Shown here: positions 8,858-17,321 of the stretch, one piece after another | How positions within the stretch are numbered: position 1 is the stretch's first letter | How the letters are laid out: each line of letters begins with the position of its first letter | Source: Acidovorax sp. 106 | Lineage (GTDB): Bacteria > Pseudomonadota > Gammaproteobacteria > Burkholderiales > Burkholderiaceae_C | NCBI RefSeq assembly: GCF_003663825.1 | Contig: NZ_RCCC01000001.1 | Span: forward strand, 1,992,501 to 2,056,500 | Direction: 5' to 3' | Length of the DNA stretch: 64,000 bases | Position numbers and translations under genes: made by a program | Notes under the pieces: generated by a model | Database searches by the model: none | Seen by the model: the letters and a program-made list of their open reading frames with translations, nothing else | Told to the model about the DNA's origin: nothing

Positions 8858-10405
8858 ATGAAAAAACTGCTTGCTTCTTTCGTTCTGGGATTGAGCCTGT
8901 TGTCCGCCGGCACCTTGTCGCTGGCCCAGGCACCTGCCGCCGAACCCGCTGCCGCCACCGCCCCGGCCGCAGCCCCTGCTGAAGCCGCTCCGGCCCCTGC
9001 CGCCGCAGCCGCACCTGCTGCGGCCGCTGCAGCAGCCCCCGCCGCTGACGCCGCTGCACCCGCAGCCCCTGTGCCCAACAAGGGCGACACGGCCTGGATG
9101 ATGGTCTCCACCATCTTGGTGATCCTGATGGTGCTGCCTGGCCTGGCCCTGTTCTATGGTGGCTTGGTGCGCAGCAAGAACATGCTGTCCGTGCTCATGC
9201 AGATCATGGTCACGTTCTCGCTCATCACGGTGCTGTGGTTCATCTATGGCTACAGCCTGGCCTTCACCGAAGGTGGTGCCTTCATCGGCGGCTTTGATCG
9301 CCTGTTCATGAAGGGTATCTGGGACAACGCCGCTGGCACCTTTGCCAATGCCGCCACGTTCAGCAAGGGCGTTGTGATTCCTGAAATCACGTTCGCAGCC
9401 TTCCAGGCCACGTTCGCTGGCATCACTTGCGCACTGATCGTGGGTGCCTTTGCCGAGCGCATCAAGTTCTCCGCCGTGCTGCTGTTCATGGTGCTGTGGT
9501 TCACTTTCAGCTACCTGCCCATCGCTCACATGGTGTGGTTCTGGATGGGCCCTGACGCCTACACCGCCAAGGACGTCGTGGACTCAATGAACGGCAAGGC
9601 CGGTCAAATCTGGCAGTGGGGTGCGCTGGACTTTGCGGGCGGCACCGTGGTGCACATCAACGCAGCGGTCGCTGGCTTGGTGGGTGCCTTCATGGTGGGC
9701 AAGCGCATTGGCTACGGCAAGGAAGCCATGGCCCCTCACAGCCTGACGCTGACCATGGTGGGTGCTTCCCTGCTGTGGGTGGGCTGGTTCGGTTTCAACG
9801 CAGGCTCTGCCCTGGAAGCCAACGGCTTTGCCGCCCTGGCCTTCATCAACACGCTGGTGGCTACGGCTGCTGCGGTGCTGGCCTGGTGCACGGGTGAAGC
9901 GCTGATGCGCGGCAAGGCCTCCATGCTGGGTGCGGCCTCGGGTGCAGTGGCTGGCCTGGTGGCGGTCACGCCTGCAGCGGGCAACGTCGGTATCGGCGGC
10001 GCCTTGGTCATCGGCCTGGTGGGCGGCTTTGCTTGCCTGTGGGGTGTGCATGGCCTCAAGAAGATGCTGGGCGCTGACGACTCGCTGGACGTATTCGGCG
10101 TGCACGGTGTGGGCGGTATCGTGGGTGCGCTGCTGACGGGCGTGTTCAACTCCCCCGCCCTGGGTGGCCCCGGCTACGTGGCCGACTGGGTCACGGCTTC
10201 CATGGTCACTTCTGCCGACTACTCCATCGCCGCCCAGGTGTGGACGCAAACCAAGGCCGTGCTGCTGACCATCGTGTGGTCTGGCGTGGTGTCGTTCATT
10301 GCCTTCAAGGTGGTGGACCTGGTGGTGGGCCTGCGCGTGTCGGAAGAAGACGAACGCGAAGGTCTGGACATCACGTCCCACGGCGAAACGGCCTACAACC
10401 GTTGA
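8858..10405 (+). CDS. amtB: ammonium transporter with Ala/Pro-rich N-terminal extension
   Basis: 515 residues, about 90 longer than E. coli AmtB. A signal sequence (MKKLLASFVLGLSLLSAGTLSLAQA) is followed by roughly 45 residues of almost only Ala and Pro before the first transmembrane helix at about residue 78 (TAWMMVSTILVILMVLPGLALF). The channel domain has the pore histidine pair in GGTVVHINAAVAGLVG and GVHGVGGIVGALLTG and the conserved AFAERIKF segment. It conducts ammonium across the inner membrane and is gated by GlnK, encoded just upstream. A strong terminator follows. Confidence 0.95.
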   Translation: MKKLLASFVLGLSLLSAGTLSLAQAPAAEPAAATAPAAAPAEAAPAPAAAAAPAAAAAAAPAADAAAPAAPVPNKGDTAWMMVSTILVILMVLPGLALFYGGLVRSKNMLSVLMQIMVTFSLITVLWFIYGYSLAFTEGGAFIGGFDRLFMKGIWDNAAGTFANAATFSKGVVIPEITFAAFQATFAGITCALIVGAFAERIKFSAVLLFMVLWFTFSYLPIAHMVWFWMGPDAYTAKDVVDSMNGKAGQIWQWGALDFAGGTVVHINAAVAGLVGAFMVGKRIGYGKEAMAPHSLTLTMVGASLLWVGWFGFNAGSALEANGFAALAFINTLVATAAAVLAWCTGEALMRGKASMLGAASGAVAGLVAVTPAAGNVGIGGALVIGLVGGFACLWGVHGLKKMLGADDSLDVFGVHGVGGIVGALLTGVFNSPALGGPGYVADWVTASMVTSADYSIAAQVWTQTKAVLLTIVWSGVVSFIAFKVVDLVVGLRVSEEDEREGLDITSHGETAYNR

Positions 10406-10484
10406 TTGGGGGACCACCGGTAGCGGTATCTGGTGGTGCCGCCGCCGCCCCAATGTTTTTCTAGCGAGAGTCTCCTCAAGAGTT

Positions 10485-10514
10485 GGGCCCACCCTGTCGG
10501 TGGGCCCTTTTTTT
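10485..10514 (+). terminator. Rho-independent terminator after amtB
   Basis: A perfect 9-bp stem (10485-10493 with 10499-10507), a 5-base loop and seven T residues, 80 bases after the amtB stop. Confidence 0.93.
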
Positions 10515-10642
10515 ATGGGCGCACCGGTGCGTTTGCCCATGCCCGGCGGGTGCCCATCGCAAAGAACCTGCACGGGCCCTGTTCAAAAAATTCACGCCAC
10601 GCGGGGCGCCCGTGCCAAGCCGCACCCGCTACGATGCAGGCC

Positions 10643-11761
10643 ATGGACCAAGCCCTTGCCCAGATTGCCGAGCGCGTGCGCGCCGCTGCCGCAGACCACA
10701 CCCCCTTGCGCATCCGGGGTGGGGGCACCAAAGATTTTCATGGCCGGGCGCTGCATGGCGAGGTGCTCGATACCCGCACCCTCAGGGGCATCACCAGCTA
10801 CGAGCCGAGCGAGCTGGTGGTGACGGCCCGTGCGGGCACGCCCCTGGCCGAGCTGGAGGCTGCGCTGGCCGACAAAGGCCAATGCCTGCCCTTTGAACCC
10901 CCGCACTTTGCCCCTGGCGCCACCGTAGGCGGCATGGTGGCTGCGGGCCTGTCAGGGCCCGCACGGGCCAGCGTGGGCGCGGTGCGCGACTATGTGCTGG
11001 GCGTGGGTCTTATCAACGGGCGGGCCGAGTCACTTACCTTTGGCGGGCAGGTGATGAAGAACGTGGCCGGGTACGACGTCTCGCGCCTGATGGCGGGGGC
11101 CTGGGGCACGCTGGGGCTGCTGACGGAGGTCAGCCTCAAGGTGCTGCCTGTGGCCCCGGCCGAGGCCACGCTGCGCTTTGAATGCAACCAGGCCGATGCG
11201 CTGCGCAAGCTGCACGCCTGGGGCGGCCAGCCCCTGCCGCTGAACGCCAGCTGCTGGGTGCAGAACGCAGACGCGGGCTTGGGCACCCTGTATGTGCGCC
11301 TGTGTGGCGCTGTGGCGGCCGTAGAGGCCGCGTGCAAAGCCATGGGCGGCACGCGGCTGGACAACGCCACCACGGCGCCAGATTGGGTCGCCTGCCGCAA
11401 TCACACCCTGCCCTGGTTTGCTGCACGCGCCCAGCAGCCTGGCCTGGCGTTGTGGCGCTTGTCGCTGCCTGCCACGGCACCGGTGCTGACCCTGCCCGCT
11501 GCTGCCCAGCCATTGGTCGAATGGCACGGCGCGCTGCGCTGGGTGCAGGCCCCGGCCAATGCGGGCGATGCCCTGCGCGCGGCGGCCCAAGCGATGGGTG
11601 GAAGTGCTACTTTATTTGTAGCTGCTAGCGCTCATCCCTTGAGCGCTAGCGGCCAATTTGATCCGAAGTCTGCCGCGCTGGCGCAGATCCATGCTCGGCT
11701 CAAGCAGGCGTTCGACCCCGCAGGCATCTTCAACCCCGGCCGCATGGCCGCCGACTGGTAA
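10643..11761 (+). CDS. glcE: glycolate oxidase FAD-binding subunit GlcE
   Basis: 372 residues from MDQALAQIAERVRAAAADHTP; ATG 10634, three codons upstream, is an alternative. The upstream extension of the frame runs through the amtB terminator and is rejected. It has the FAD-binding type 4 features RIRGGGTKDF and GATVGGMVAAGLSGP and the C-terminal FDPAGIFNPGRM typical of glycolate oxidase subunits. GlcE acts with GlcD and GlcF to oxidise glycolate to glyoxylate at the membrane. No glcD lies upstream here. Bases 11604-11660 are a copy of the AGCGCTT palindromic repeat read through in frame, giving about 18 odd residues in a loop near the C-terminus. Confidence 0.9.
   Translation: MDQALAQIAERVRAAAADHTPLRIRGGGTKDFHGRALHGEVLDTRTLRGITSYEPSELVVTARAGTPLAELEAALADKGQCLPFEPPHFAPGATVGGMVAAGLSGPARASVGAVRDYVLGVGLINGRAESLTFGGQVMKNVAGYDVSRLMAGAWGTLGLLTEVSLKVLPVAPAEATLRFECNQADALRKLHAWGGQPLPLNASCWVQNADAGLGTLYVRLCGAVAAVEAACKAMGGTRLDNATTAPDWVACRNHTLPWFAARAQQPGLALWRLSLPATAPVLTLPAAAQPLVEWHGALRWVQAPANAGDALRAAAQAMGGSATLFVAASAHPLSASGQFDPKSAALAQIHARLKQAFDPAGIFNPGRMAADW
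11604..11660. repeat. AGCGCTT-type palindromic repeat embedded in the glcE coding sequence
   Basis: GTAGCTGCTAGCGCTCAT..TTGAGCGCTAGCGGC matches the intergenic copies closely, including the flanking TGCTACTTTATTTGTAGCTGC. The reading frame of glcE stays open across it, encoding roughly LFVAASAHPLSASGQF. Confidence 0.75.
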
Positions 11762-11772
11762 GGCCGCCGCCC

Positions 11773-12600
11773 ATGCGCCGCCTGCGCCACCTCACGGGCC
11801 ACCACCGCACCGTCACCACCAATCGGGTGTTGGGCCTGCTGCTGGCGTTCAACGCCGGGGCGGTGAATGCGGGGGGCTTTCTGGTGGTGCACATGTATAC
11901 CTCGCACATGACGGGCTTTCTCTCGTCGCTGGCCGACAACCTGGTGCTGGGCAACATGAAGCTGGTGCTGGGCGCTGTGGGCGCGCTGTGGGCGTTCATG
12001 TCCGGCGCTGGCAGCACGGCCATCCTGGTCAACTGGGCGCGCCACCACCGCCTGCGCGGCACCTATGCGCTGCCGCTGCTGCTCGAAGCCCTGCTGTTGC
12101 TGCTGTTTGGCCTCATGGGCGCCATCACCTTGGGTTGGCGCACGCCGTTTTCGGTGCCGCTCACGGTGCTGCTGCTGGCCTACCTGATGGGGCTGCAGAA
12201 CGCGGTGGTCACCAAGATGTCGTCGGCCCAGATCCGCACCACCCACATGACGGGCGTGGTGACCGACCTGGGCATCGAGATGGGCAAGATGCTGTACTGG
12301 AACCGCAGTGGCACCACGCCCGATCGCCATGTGCACGCCAACCGCGAGCGGCTGTGGCTGCTGGCGGGGCTGATGGGCTTGTTCCTCGTCGGTGGGTTGG
12401 TGGGGGCGGCCGGGTTCAAGCATGTGGGCTTCATCTTTGTGGTGCCGCTGGCGCTGGTGTTGCTCACGCTGTCACTGCCGCCGCTGTGGGCCGACCGTGT
12501 GCGCCTACGGCAGCTGCTCAAAGGGTTGCGCGCCAGCCCCAGGGCTGTGCCGCCCCCGGCCCCATCTGGCCCCCAGCCGGACCCGCACGAAACCCGATAA
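11773..12600 (+). CDS. YoaK family DUF1275 membrane protein
   Basis: 275 residues with six or so hydrophobic helices and the DUF1275 signature AFNAGAVNAGGFLVVHMYTS..MTG near residues 25-48, repeated in variant form as YLMGLQNAVVTK..TTHMTGVVTDLG near 140-170. The start lies 11 bases after the glcE stop and glcF follows 75 bases after its end, so it is embedded in the glycolate oxidase operon. The family is of unknown function. The context hints at a transport or membrane role linked to glycolate or related acids, but this is inference. Confidence 0.82.
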   Translation: MRRLRHLTGHHRTVTTNRVLGLLLAFNAGAVNAGGFLVVHMYTSHMTGFLSSLADNLVLGNMKLVLGAVGALWAFMSGAGSTAILVNWARHHRLRGTYALPLLLEALLLLLFGLMGAITLGWRTPFSVPLTVLLLAYLMGLQNAVVTKMSSAQIRTTHMTGVVTDLGIEMGKMLYWNRSGTTPDRHVHANRERLWLLAGLMGLFLVGGLVGAAGFKHVGFIFVVPLALVLLTLSLPPLWADRVRLRQLLKGLRASPRAVPPPAPSGPQPDPHETR

Positions 12601-12675
12601 CACAACGCGATAACACCGCGAGAAAAGCGCGTGCCAACGCCACCCCTTTTTTGATTTTTACCCCAGGCATGCACT

Positions 12676-13947
12676 ATGCAGACCCAACTCGCCCCTGAAT
12701 ACGCCGCCCGCGCTGATGGCTTGGAGGCCGAAGCCATTTTGCGCAAATGCGTGCACTGCGGCTTTTGCACCGCCACCTGCCCCACGTACCAGCTGCTGGG
12801 CGACGAGCTGGATGGCCCGCGTGGCCGCATCTACCTTATCAAGCAGGTGCTCGAAGGCGCTGAACCGACCCGCGCCACACAGCGCCACCTGGACCGCTGC
12901 CTGACCTGCCGCAACTGCGAAAGCACCTGCCCCAGCGGCGTGCAATATGGCCACCTGGTGGACATTGGCCGCAAGATCGTGGACGAAAAAGTGCCCCGCC
13001 CCGTGGGTGAAAAGGCCCTGCGCTGGGCGCTGAAGGAGGGGCTGCCATCGCCCCTGTTCGCCCCAGCCATGAAGGTGGGACAGGCCCTGCGCGGTGTCCT
13101 GCCCACGGTGCTCAAGGAAAAGGTGACCACGCCGCGCAGCGCCGGTGCCTGGCCCACGCGCGAGCACGCCCGCAAGGTGATCCTGCTGGCGGGCTGCGTG
13201 CAGCCCAGCATGATGCCGAACATCAACACCGCCACCGCCCGCGTGCTCGATGCTGTGGGCGTGCAAACCGTGGTGGTGGCCCAGGCCGGGTGCTGCGGCG
13301 CGGTCAAGTTCCACCTCAACGACCAGGAAGGCGGCAAGGTCCAGATGCGCGCCAACATCGACGCCTGGTGGCCGCTCGTGGAGCAGGGCGGGGTGGAGTC
13401 CATCGTGATGAACGCCTCGGGCTGCGGCGTGACGGTGAAGGAATACGCCCACACCTTGAAGGACGATGCGCAATACGCAGCCAAGGCCCAGCGCATCAGC
13501 GCCCTCACGCGCGATTTGTCGGAACTGCTGCCCGCCATGCTGCCCGAGCTGGCCGCCAAGCTGCAGGGCCGCGTGGACGCCACGCGCCAACCCGACACCC
13601 TGTACGCCTACCACCCACCCTGCACCCTGCAGCACGGCCAAAAACTGCGCGGCGGGGTGGAAGCGCACCTGAACCAGCTGGGCTTCAAACTGCGCACGGC
13701 GCGCAACGAGGCGCACCTGTGCTGCGGCTCGGCGGGTACGTACTCGGTGCTGCAGCCGGACCTGTCGCACCAGCTGCGCGACCGCAAACTGGGCGTGCTG
13801 GCCGAAGCCTTTGGCGAGCAGCCGCCCGATGTGATCCTGTCGGCCAACATTGGCTGCATCACCCACCTGCAAAGCGGTACCGGAACGCCTGTGCGGCACT
13901 GGGTGGAGGTGCTGGATGAGGCGCTGGTCGCACGCCCCACCACATAG
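12676..13947 (+). CDS. glcF: glycolate oxidase iron-sulfur subunit GlcF
   Basis: 423 residues. Two ferredoxin-type 4Fe-4S motifs, CVHCGFCTATCP (about residues 23-34) and CLTCRNCESTCP, are followed by two cysteine-rich CCG domains (AGCCGAVKFH and LCCGSAGTYS), the architecture of GlcF. It passes electrons from the FAD subunits GlcD/GlcE to the quinone pool. Length and motif order are normal. It is separated from glcE by the DUF1275 gene. About 240 bases without an evident gene follow it. Confidence 0.93.
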   Translation: MQTQLAPEYAARADGLEAEAILRKCVHCGFCTATCPTYQLLGDELDGPRGRIYLIKQVLEGAEPTRATQRHLDRCLTCRNCESTCPSGVQYGHLVDIGRKIVDEKVPRPVGEKALRWALKEGLPSPLFAPAMKVGQALRGVLPTVLKEKVTTPRSAGAWPTREHARKVILLAGCVQPSMMPNINTATARVLDAVGVQTVVVAQAGCCGAVKFHLNDQEGGKVQMRANIDAWWPLVEQGGVESIVMNASGCGVTVKEYAHTLKDDAQYAAKAQRISALTRDLSELLPAMLPELAAKLQGRVDATRQPDTLYAYHPPCTLQHGQKLRGGVEAHLNQLGFKLRTARNEAHLCCGSAGTYSVLQPDLSHQLRDRKLGVLAEAFGEQPPDVILSANIGCITHLQSGTGTPVRHWVEVLDEALVARPTT

Positions 13948-14189
13948 CGGTGGCAGGGCGTGCGCGAGCGGGATCGCGAACGACGGCAACTGGCCGAGCG
14001 CATCTCGCCGCCGGAGCCGCAAATTCCGCCAGCCTCTGGCGGCTGGCACTCCCCCACAGCCCTGCCGTTGTCGCCCGAAAAGCCGCACAACAGCCCCTTC
14101 AGACAGGCCCTTCAAGCAGGCTCTGGAGTCCATCAGTGGCATGATGGAGGGTTTGTTGTTCCCCTCGTCCCCCGAGGACATTGACCGCC

Positions 14190-15107
14190 ATGACCGAATC
14201 CGTGCCTGAAGTCGTTGCCGCCCACCTGCCCGCTGATGCTGGGGCAGCCCATGCTGGGGCAGCCAGTGCAGGCGCAGCTGCGACTGCCGAGCCCTCCGTT
14301 GCAACGACCCCAGAAGGGGCCGCATTGGCCCCTACTGCCGACCACCCTGGCCAAGCCGACAACGCAGCGCGTGCCACGCGCGATCGTGGCAACCGGGGTC
14401 GCCGTGGCGGCAAGGACCGTGCGGGCCGCAAGCCCGACGGTGCGCCCGCTGCGGCCCAGGTGCCTGCCCCGCAGCGCGTGCACCCTGCGCTGGAGCAGTT
14501 GGCTGGCCTGTACCCGCACCTGTTTGGCGCGGTGTTCCGCCCCCTCAAGCGCGGCATCTTCCAAGACCTGCTGGCGGCCCACCCCGATGCGTTCGAGCGC
14601 GAAGCGCTCAAGGTGGCCCTGGGCATCCACACCCGCTCGACCCGCTACCTGCAAACCGTGGCCGCTGGCGAGCAGCGCCACGACCTGCAAGGCCAGCCCG
14701 TGGAAGCCATGGCGCCCGAGCATGTGCACCACGCCCTGCTGGAGGTGTACCGCCGCCGCAAGAACCAAAAGGGCCGCCCCACCGAAGACCTGCTGCCCAA
14801 GCTGCGCAACCGCATGATCGCCGCGTTCGAGGCTTCGGGCCTGACCCGCGAGGCCTACACCGAGCTGGTGGTGGGCCGCGACGATGCTGCCAATGCCATC
14901 CTCGAAGAAGCCTTTGCCGAATGGGCCGCCCGCAACGCCAAGGCCGAAGCCCTGCTGCGCGCCTTTGAGGCCAGCGGCAGCACGCTGGAGCAGTTTGCCG
15001 ACATGTACGGCATGGACCCGCGCAGCACCGGCCAGCAGCTGGAGCGCGCCCGCAAGCTGGCGGCGGCCAAGGTGGCCCCGCAGGCAGACGGCGGCGCTGC
15101 CGACTGA
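14190..15107 (+). CDS. ProQ/FinO family RNA chaperone-like protein
   Basis: 305 residues from the ATG at 14190; GAGGA at 14174-14178 is 11 bases upstream, while a TTG at 14181 would be too close. The first 60 residues are Ala-rich, residues 61-85 are Arg/Gly/Lys-rich (a likely RNA-binding tail), and the ProQ/FinO domain spans about residues 97-205 (YPHLFG, RPLKRGIFQDLLAAHPD, ALGIHTRSTRYL, GQPVEAM). A helical C-terminal region follows. The protein should bind structured RNAs or 3' ends of mRNAs. A 15-bp unit is tandemly duplicated in the Ala-rich coding part (14236-14265). Confidence 0.85.
   Translation: MTESVPEVVAAHLPADAGAAHAGAASAGAAATAEPSVATTPEGAALAPTADHPGQADNAARATRDRGNRGRRGGKDRAGRKPDGAPAAAQVPAPQRVHPALEQLAGLYPHLFGAVFRPLKRGIFQDLLAAHPDAFEREALKVALGIHTRSTRYLQTVAAGEQRHDLQGQPVEAMAPEHVHHALLEVYRRRKNQKGRPTEDLLPKLRNRMIAAFEASGLTREAYTELVVGRDDAANAILEEAFAEWAARNAKAEALLRAFEASGSTLEQFADMYGMDPRSTGQQLERARKLAAAKVAPQADGGAAD
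14236..14265 (+). repeat. 15-bp tandem duplication in the proQ-like gene
   Basis: ATGCTGGGGCAGCCC followed directly by the same 15 bases with one change at the end. It is in frame, adding five residues to the low-complexity tail. Confidence 0.8.
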
Positions 15108-15265
15108 CTGATTGATTGATTGACCTGATGCACCGACCCTGGCCCGCGCCGGGGCGTGTCAGGGCTCAGCACGGCAGGCCGGGGGCGCCTGCCACCCTGC
15201 TGACATAACGGTGTCAGTAGCCCCAAGGCAGTATCCAAACCCTGTTTAAACATACAGGAGTTTGC

Positions 15266-15766
15266 ATGTTGTGTGCCATCACGCCTTGGGCGGTGTCTGT
15301 GCCTGCATTCCGCGCGGTGGGCATTCGCACCCGTACCTCCAACCCGGCCGAAGCCGACCCCGCCACCGCGCGCATCGGCGCGCTGTGGGATCGCTTTTTC
15401 AGCGAAAGCTGGGAGCACAAGCTGCCCCCTCCAGGCGACGATGGCCGCGTGTTCGGGGTGTACAGCCACTACGCCTCAGACCAGCACGGTGAATTTGACG
15501 TGCTGGCAGGGGTTGCTGCCCCCGCTGACCACCAAGCCATGCCCGGCGCGAGCGCGGTGGACATCGAGGCTGGCACCTACCTGGTGTTCGAATCCGATGG
15601 CCACATGCCCCAGTTGGTGATCGACGCCTGGACGGCGGTATGGCACTACTTTGCAGCCAACCCCCAGGTACAACGCCGCTTTGGTACCGACTTCGAGGCC
15701 TACAGCGGCCCGTATCAGGTAGCCATTCACATTGGGGTTTATGAGTCCGGGGCCGTTCCCCGTTAA
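15266..15766 (+). CDS. GyrI-like/AraC effector-binding domain protein
   Basis: 166 residues, a stand-alone copy of the small-molecule-binding domain found at the C-terminus of AraC/Rob regulators and in GyrI. Visible features are the opening VPAFRAVGIRTRT, GALWDRFF near residues 38-45, VFGVYSHYASD, AGTYLVFESDG, and the closing FEAYSGPYQVAIHIGV. The start is set by AGGAG at 15254-15258. No DNA-binding domain is present. It may sequester a toxic or signalling molecule. Neighbours give no clear functional link. Confidence 0.75.
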   Translation: MLCAITPWAVSVPAFRAVGIRTRTSNPAEADPATARIGALWDRFFSESWEHKLPPPGDDGRVFGVYSHYASDQHGEFDVLAGVAAPADHQAMPGASAVDIEAGTYLVFESDGHMPQLVIDAWTAVWHYFAANPQVQRRFGTDFEAYSGPYQVAIHIGVYESGAVPR

Positions 15767-15785
15767 GCGCTTTCGTGCCTTTCGC

Positions 15786-15822
15786 CCCCTGGGAGCGTTG
15801 GATGTGTTCCCAGGGGCTTGTT
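15786..15822 (+). terminator. probable terminator after the GyrI-like gene
   Basis: A 9-bp stem (15786-15794 with 15808-15816) followed by a weak TTGTTGT tract, 20 bases after the stop codon. Confidence 0.5.
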
Positions 15823-16125
15823 GTCAGACAACATTCGTTACAACTGCAGGCCAGGCGTTGTTGCGGCTATCAATGTGTGTTTTTGCTATGAAAAATATAG
15901 CTGAAAAGCTAATGGGAAAGAGCGTAATCGCCATGCGGAACACTCAAGGCTATGCCTTTTCTAAGGTGGCTCTTGCGGTGCTGTCACCGTTGTACCCCTA
16001 TGCCATGCGTGGACAATGGCGGCCGACCGCTGGCTGGGCCGTGGTGGGCCGCTGCCATCCGCGCTGCGCTTGTGCCACCCATGCCCCTCCATGGCGGTCT
16101 GCCACAACAAGAGAGAGGGAAAAAC
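15818..16125. other. intergenic stretch with a decayed repeat
   Basis: Bases 15881-15925 (TTGCTATGAAAAATATAGCTGAAAAGCT) look like a worn copy of the AGCTAT/AGCGCTT repeat. No open frame with coding character or a Shine-Dalgarno was seen in the remainder. Confidence 0.5.
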
Positions 16126-16521
16126 ATGGAATTGAGCAGCGGCTTCAAGAAGATTGCCTGCGTCGGGATCGGAGCGGCATTTCTGATTTTTGGCTACCAG
16201 GACTATTCCAAAAACAAGTCCTTGCACAAGCGGGGCGTAGCGGCGGTGGTCGAGCCGATCAGCAAATACACCGAGCGGTCGCGCAAGGGCTCGACCACCT
16301 ACACGGCAGAGTTCGATTTCACGACGGCATCGGGGCAGAAGATCCACAAATCCAGCTCTTTCCCCAAGGAGGCGCTGGACGACTTCCAGGCGGGCAAACC
16401 GGTCAAGGTGTTCTACGATGAGCGCAACCCCTACGAGTTCGTCTTTGAAAAGGACGACCCCGCTTGGTGGCCCATGTTGTTGGGCGTGGCCATTGCCGTG
16501 GGCGGGTTGCTGCTGCTCTGA
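16126..16521 (+). CDS. DUF3592 domain membrane protein
   Basis: 131 residues. The start at 16126 is preceded by GAGAGGGA. A transmembrane helix spans about residues 9-25 (IACVGIGAAFLIFGY), then a small beta domain of the DUF3592 type (GVAAVVEPISKYTE, TYTAEFDFTTASGQ, VKVFYDERNPYEF), and a second helix at the extreme C-terminus (MLLGVAIAVGGLLLL). The topology puts the beta domain in the periplasm, or in the cytoplasm if inverted. Function is unknown for the family. Confidence 0.75.
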   Translation: MELSSGFKKIACVGIGAAFLIFGYQDYSKNKSLHKRGVAAVVEPISKYTERSRKGSTTYTAEFDFTTASGQKIHKSSSFPKEALDDFQAGKPVKVFYDERNPYEFVFEKDDPAWWPMLLGVAIAVGGLLLL

Positions 16522-16592
16522 CCGGCCAAACGGCGGCTTGCCTCTGGCTGGCCACTACCGTTGTGCTGAGGCAGTGAATGCGCGGAGGCTCT

Positions 16593-17306
16593 ATGCGCCG
16601 CGCTGACCGCCTGTTCCAGATCGTGCAGCTCATCCGGGGGCGGCGGCTATCGACGGCGGCATTCCTGGCGGAGCGGCTGGAAGTGTCGCAGCGCACGATT
16701 TACCGCGACGTGGCCGACCTGCAGCACCAGGGCGTGCCCATTGAGGGCGAGGCCGGTGTGGGGTACCGCCTGGGGGCGGGGTTTGAGCTGCCCCCGCTCA
16801 TGTTCAGCCAGGGCGAGGCCAATGCGCTGGTGGCGGCCGCCCGCCTGGCGCAAGTGTGGCTGGACCCAGGCCTTGCGCGCGAGGTGGAGGGGGCGCTGGG
16901 CAAGATCTTGTCGGTGCTGCCCCCGGCGGCCCGGCTTGCGGCCGAGGCCCAGGCGCTGTACGCACCCATGGTGGGGCTCGATGCCCGCGCACAAGCCACA
17001 CTGCAAGCCTTGCGCGAGGCGGTGCAAAGCTGCCACGTGGTGGAGATCGACTACGCCGATGTGCAGGGCCGCCCCAGCCTGCGCAGGCTGCGGCCGCTGG
17101 GCTGCTTTTACTGGGGCAAGGTGTGGACCTTGTCGGCCTGGTGCGAGCTGCGCAGTGACTTTCGGGGCTTTCGCATTGACCGCATTGCGGCCTTCAAGGT
17201 GCTGCCCGAGCGCTTTCGGCAAGAGCCTGGCAGAACGCTGGCCGACCTGCTGCGCCAGGTGGAGGAAGAGCGCGCCTGCTGGGCCGCCGAGGCGCCGCAG
17301 CAGTGA
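16593..17306 (+). CDS. YafY-type transcriptional regulator with HTH and WYL domains
   Basis: 237 residues. The start at 16593 (MRRADRLFQIVQLIRG) is chosen because GCGGAGG at 16581-16587 precedes it; an ATG five codons upstream would overlap that site. The N-terminal HTH_11 domain (RRLSTAAFLAERLEVSQRTIYRDVADL) is followed by a WYL domain in which the usual Trp-Tyr-Leu appears in the variant CFYWGKVWTLSAWC. WYL proteins bind ligands or nucleic acid and control stress and defence genes. A glutathione peroxidase gene lies convergent, 15 bases from its end. Confidence 0.85.
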   Translation: MRRADRLFQIVQLIRGRRLSTAAFLAERLEVSQRTIYRDVADLQHQGVPIEGEAGVGYRLGAGFELPPLMFSQGEANALVAAARLAQVWLDPGLAREVEGALGKILSVLPPAARLAAEAQALYAPMVGLDARAQATLQALREAVQSCHVVEIDYADVQGRPSLRRLRPLGCFYWGKVWTLSAWCELRSDFRGFRIDRIAAFKVLPERFRQEPGRTLADLLRQVEEERACWAAEAPQQ

Positions 17307-17321
17307 TGATGTGGCGGGGCT

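Noticed and set aside
10433..10642. N-terminal extension of glcE
   Set aside because: It would start before the amtB terminator and translate through it; the family N-terminus is at 10643 (or 10634).
12658..14325. 555-codon open frame on the minus strand opposite glcF
   Set aside because: Antisense shadow caused by high GC in third positions. The glcF frame has two intact 4Fe-4S motifs; the antisense product is His/Gln/Gly-rich low-complexity sequence with no recognisable domain.
15108..15130. GATTGATTGATTGA simple repeat after the ProQ-like gene
   Set aside because: Short tetranucleotide run at the gene end with no sign of function; noted only as a possible slippage site outside the coding region.
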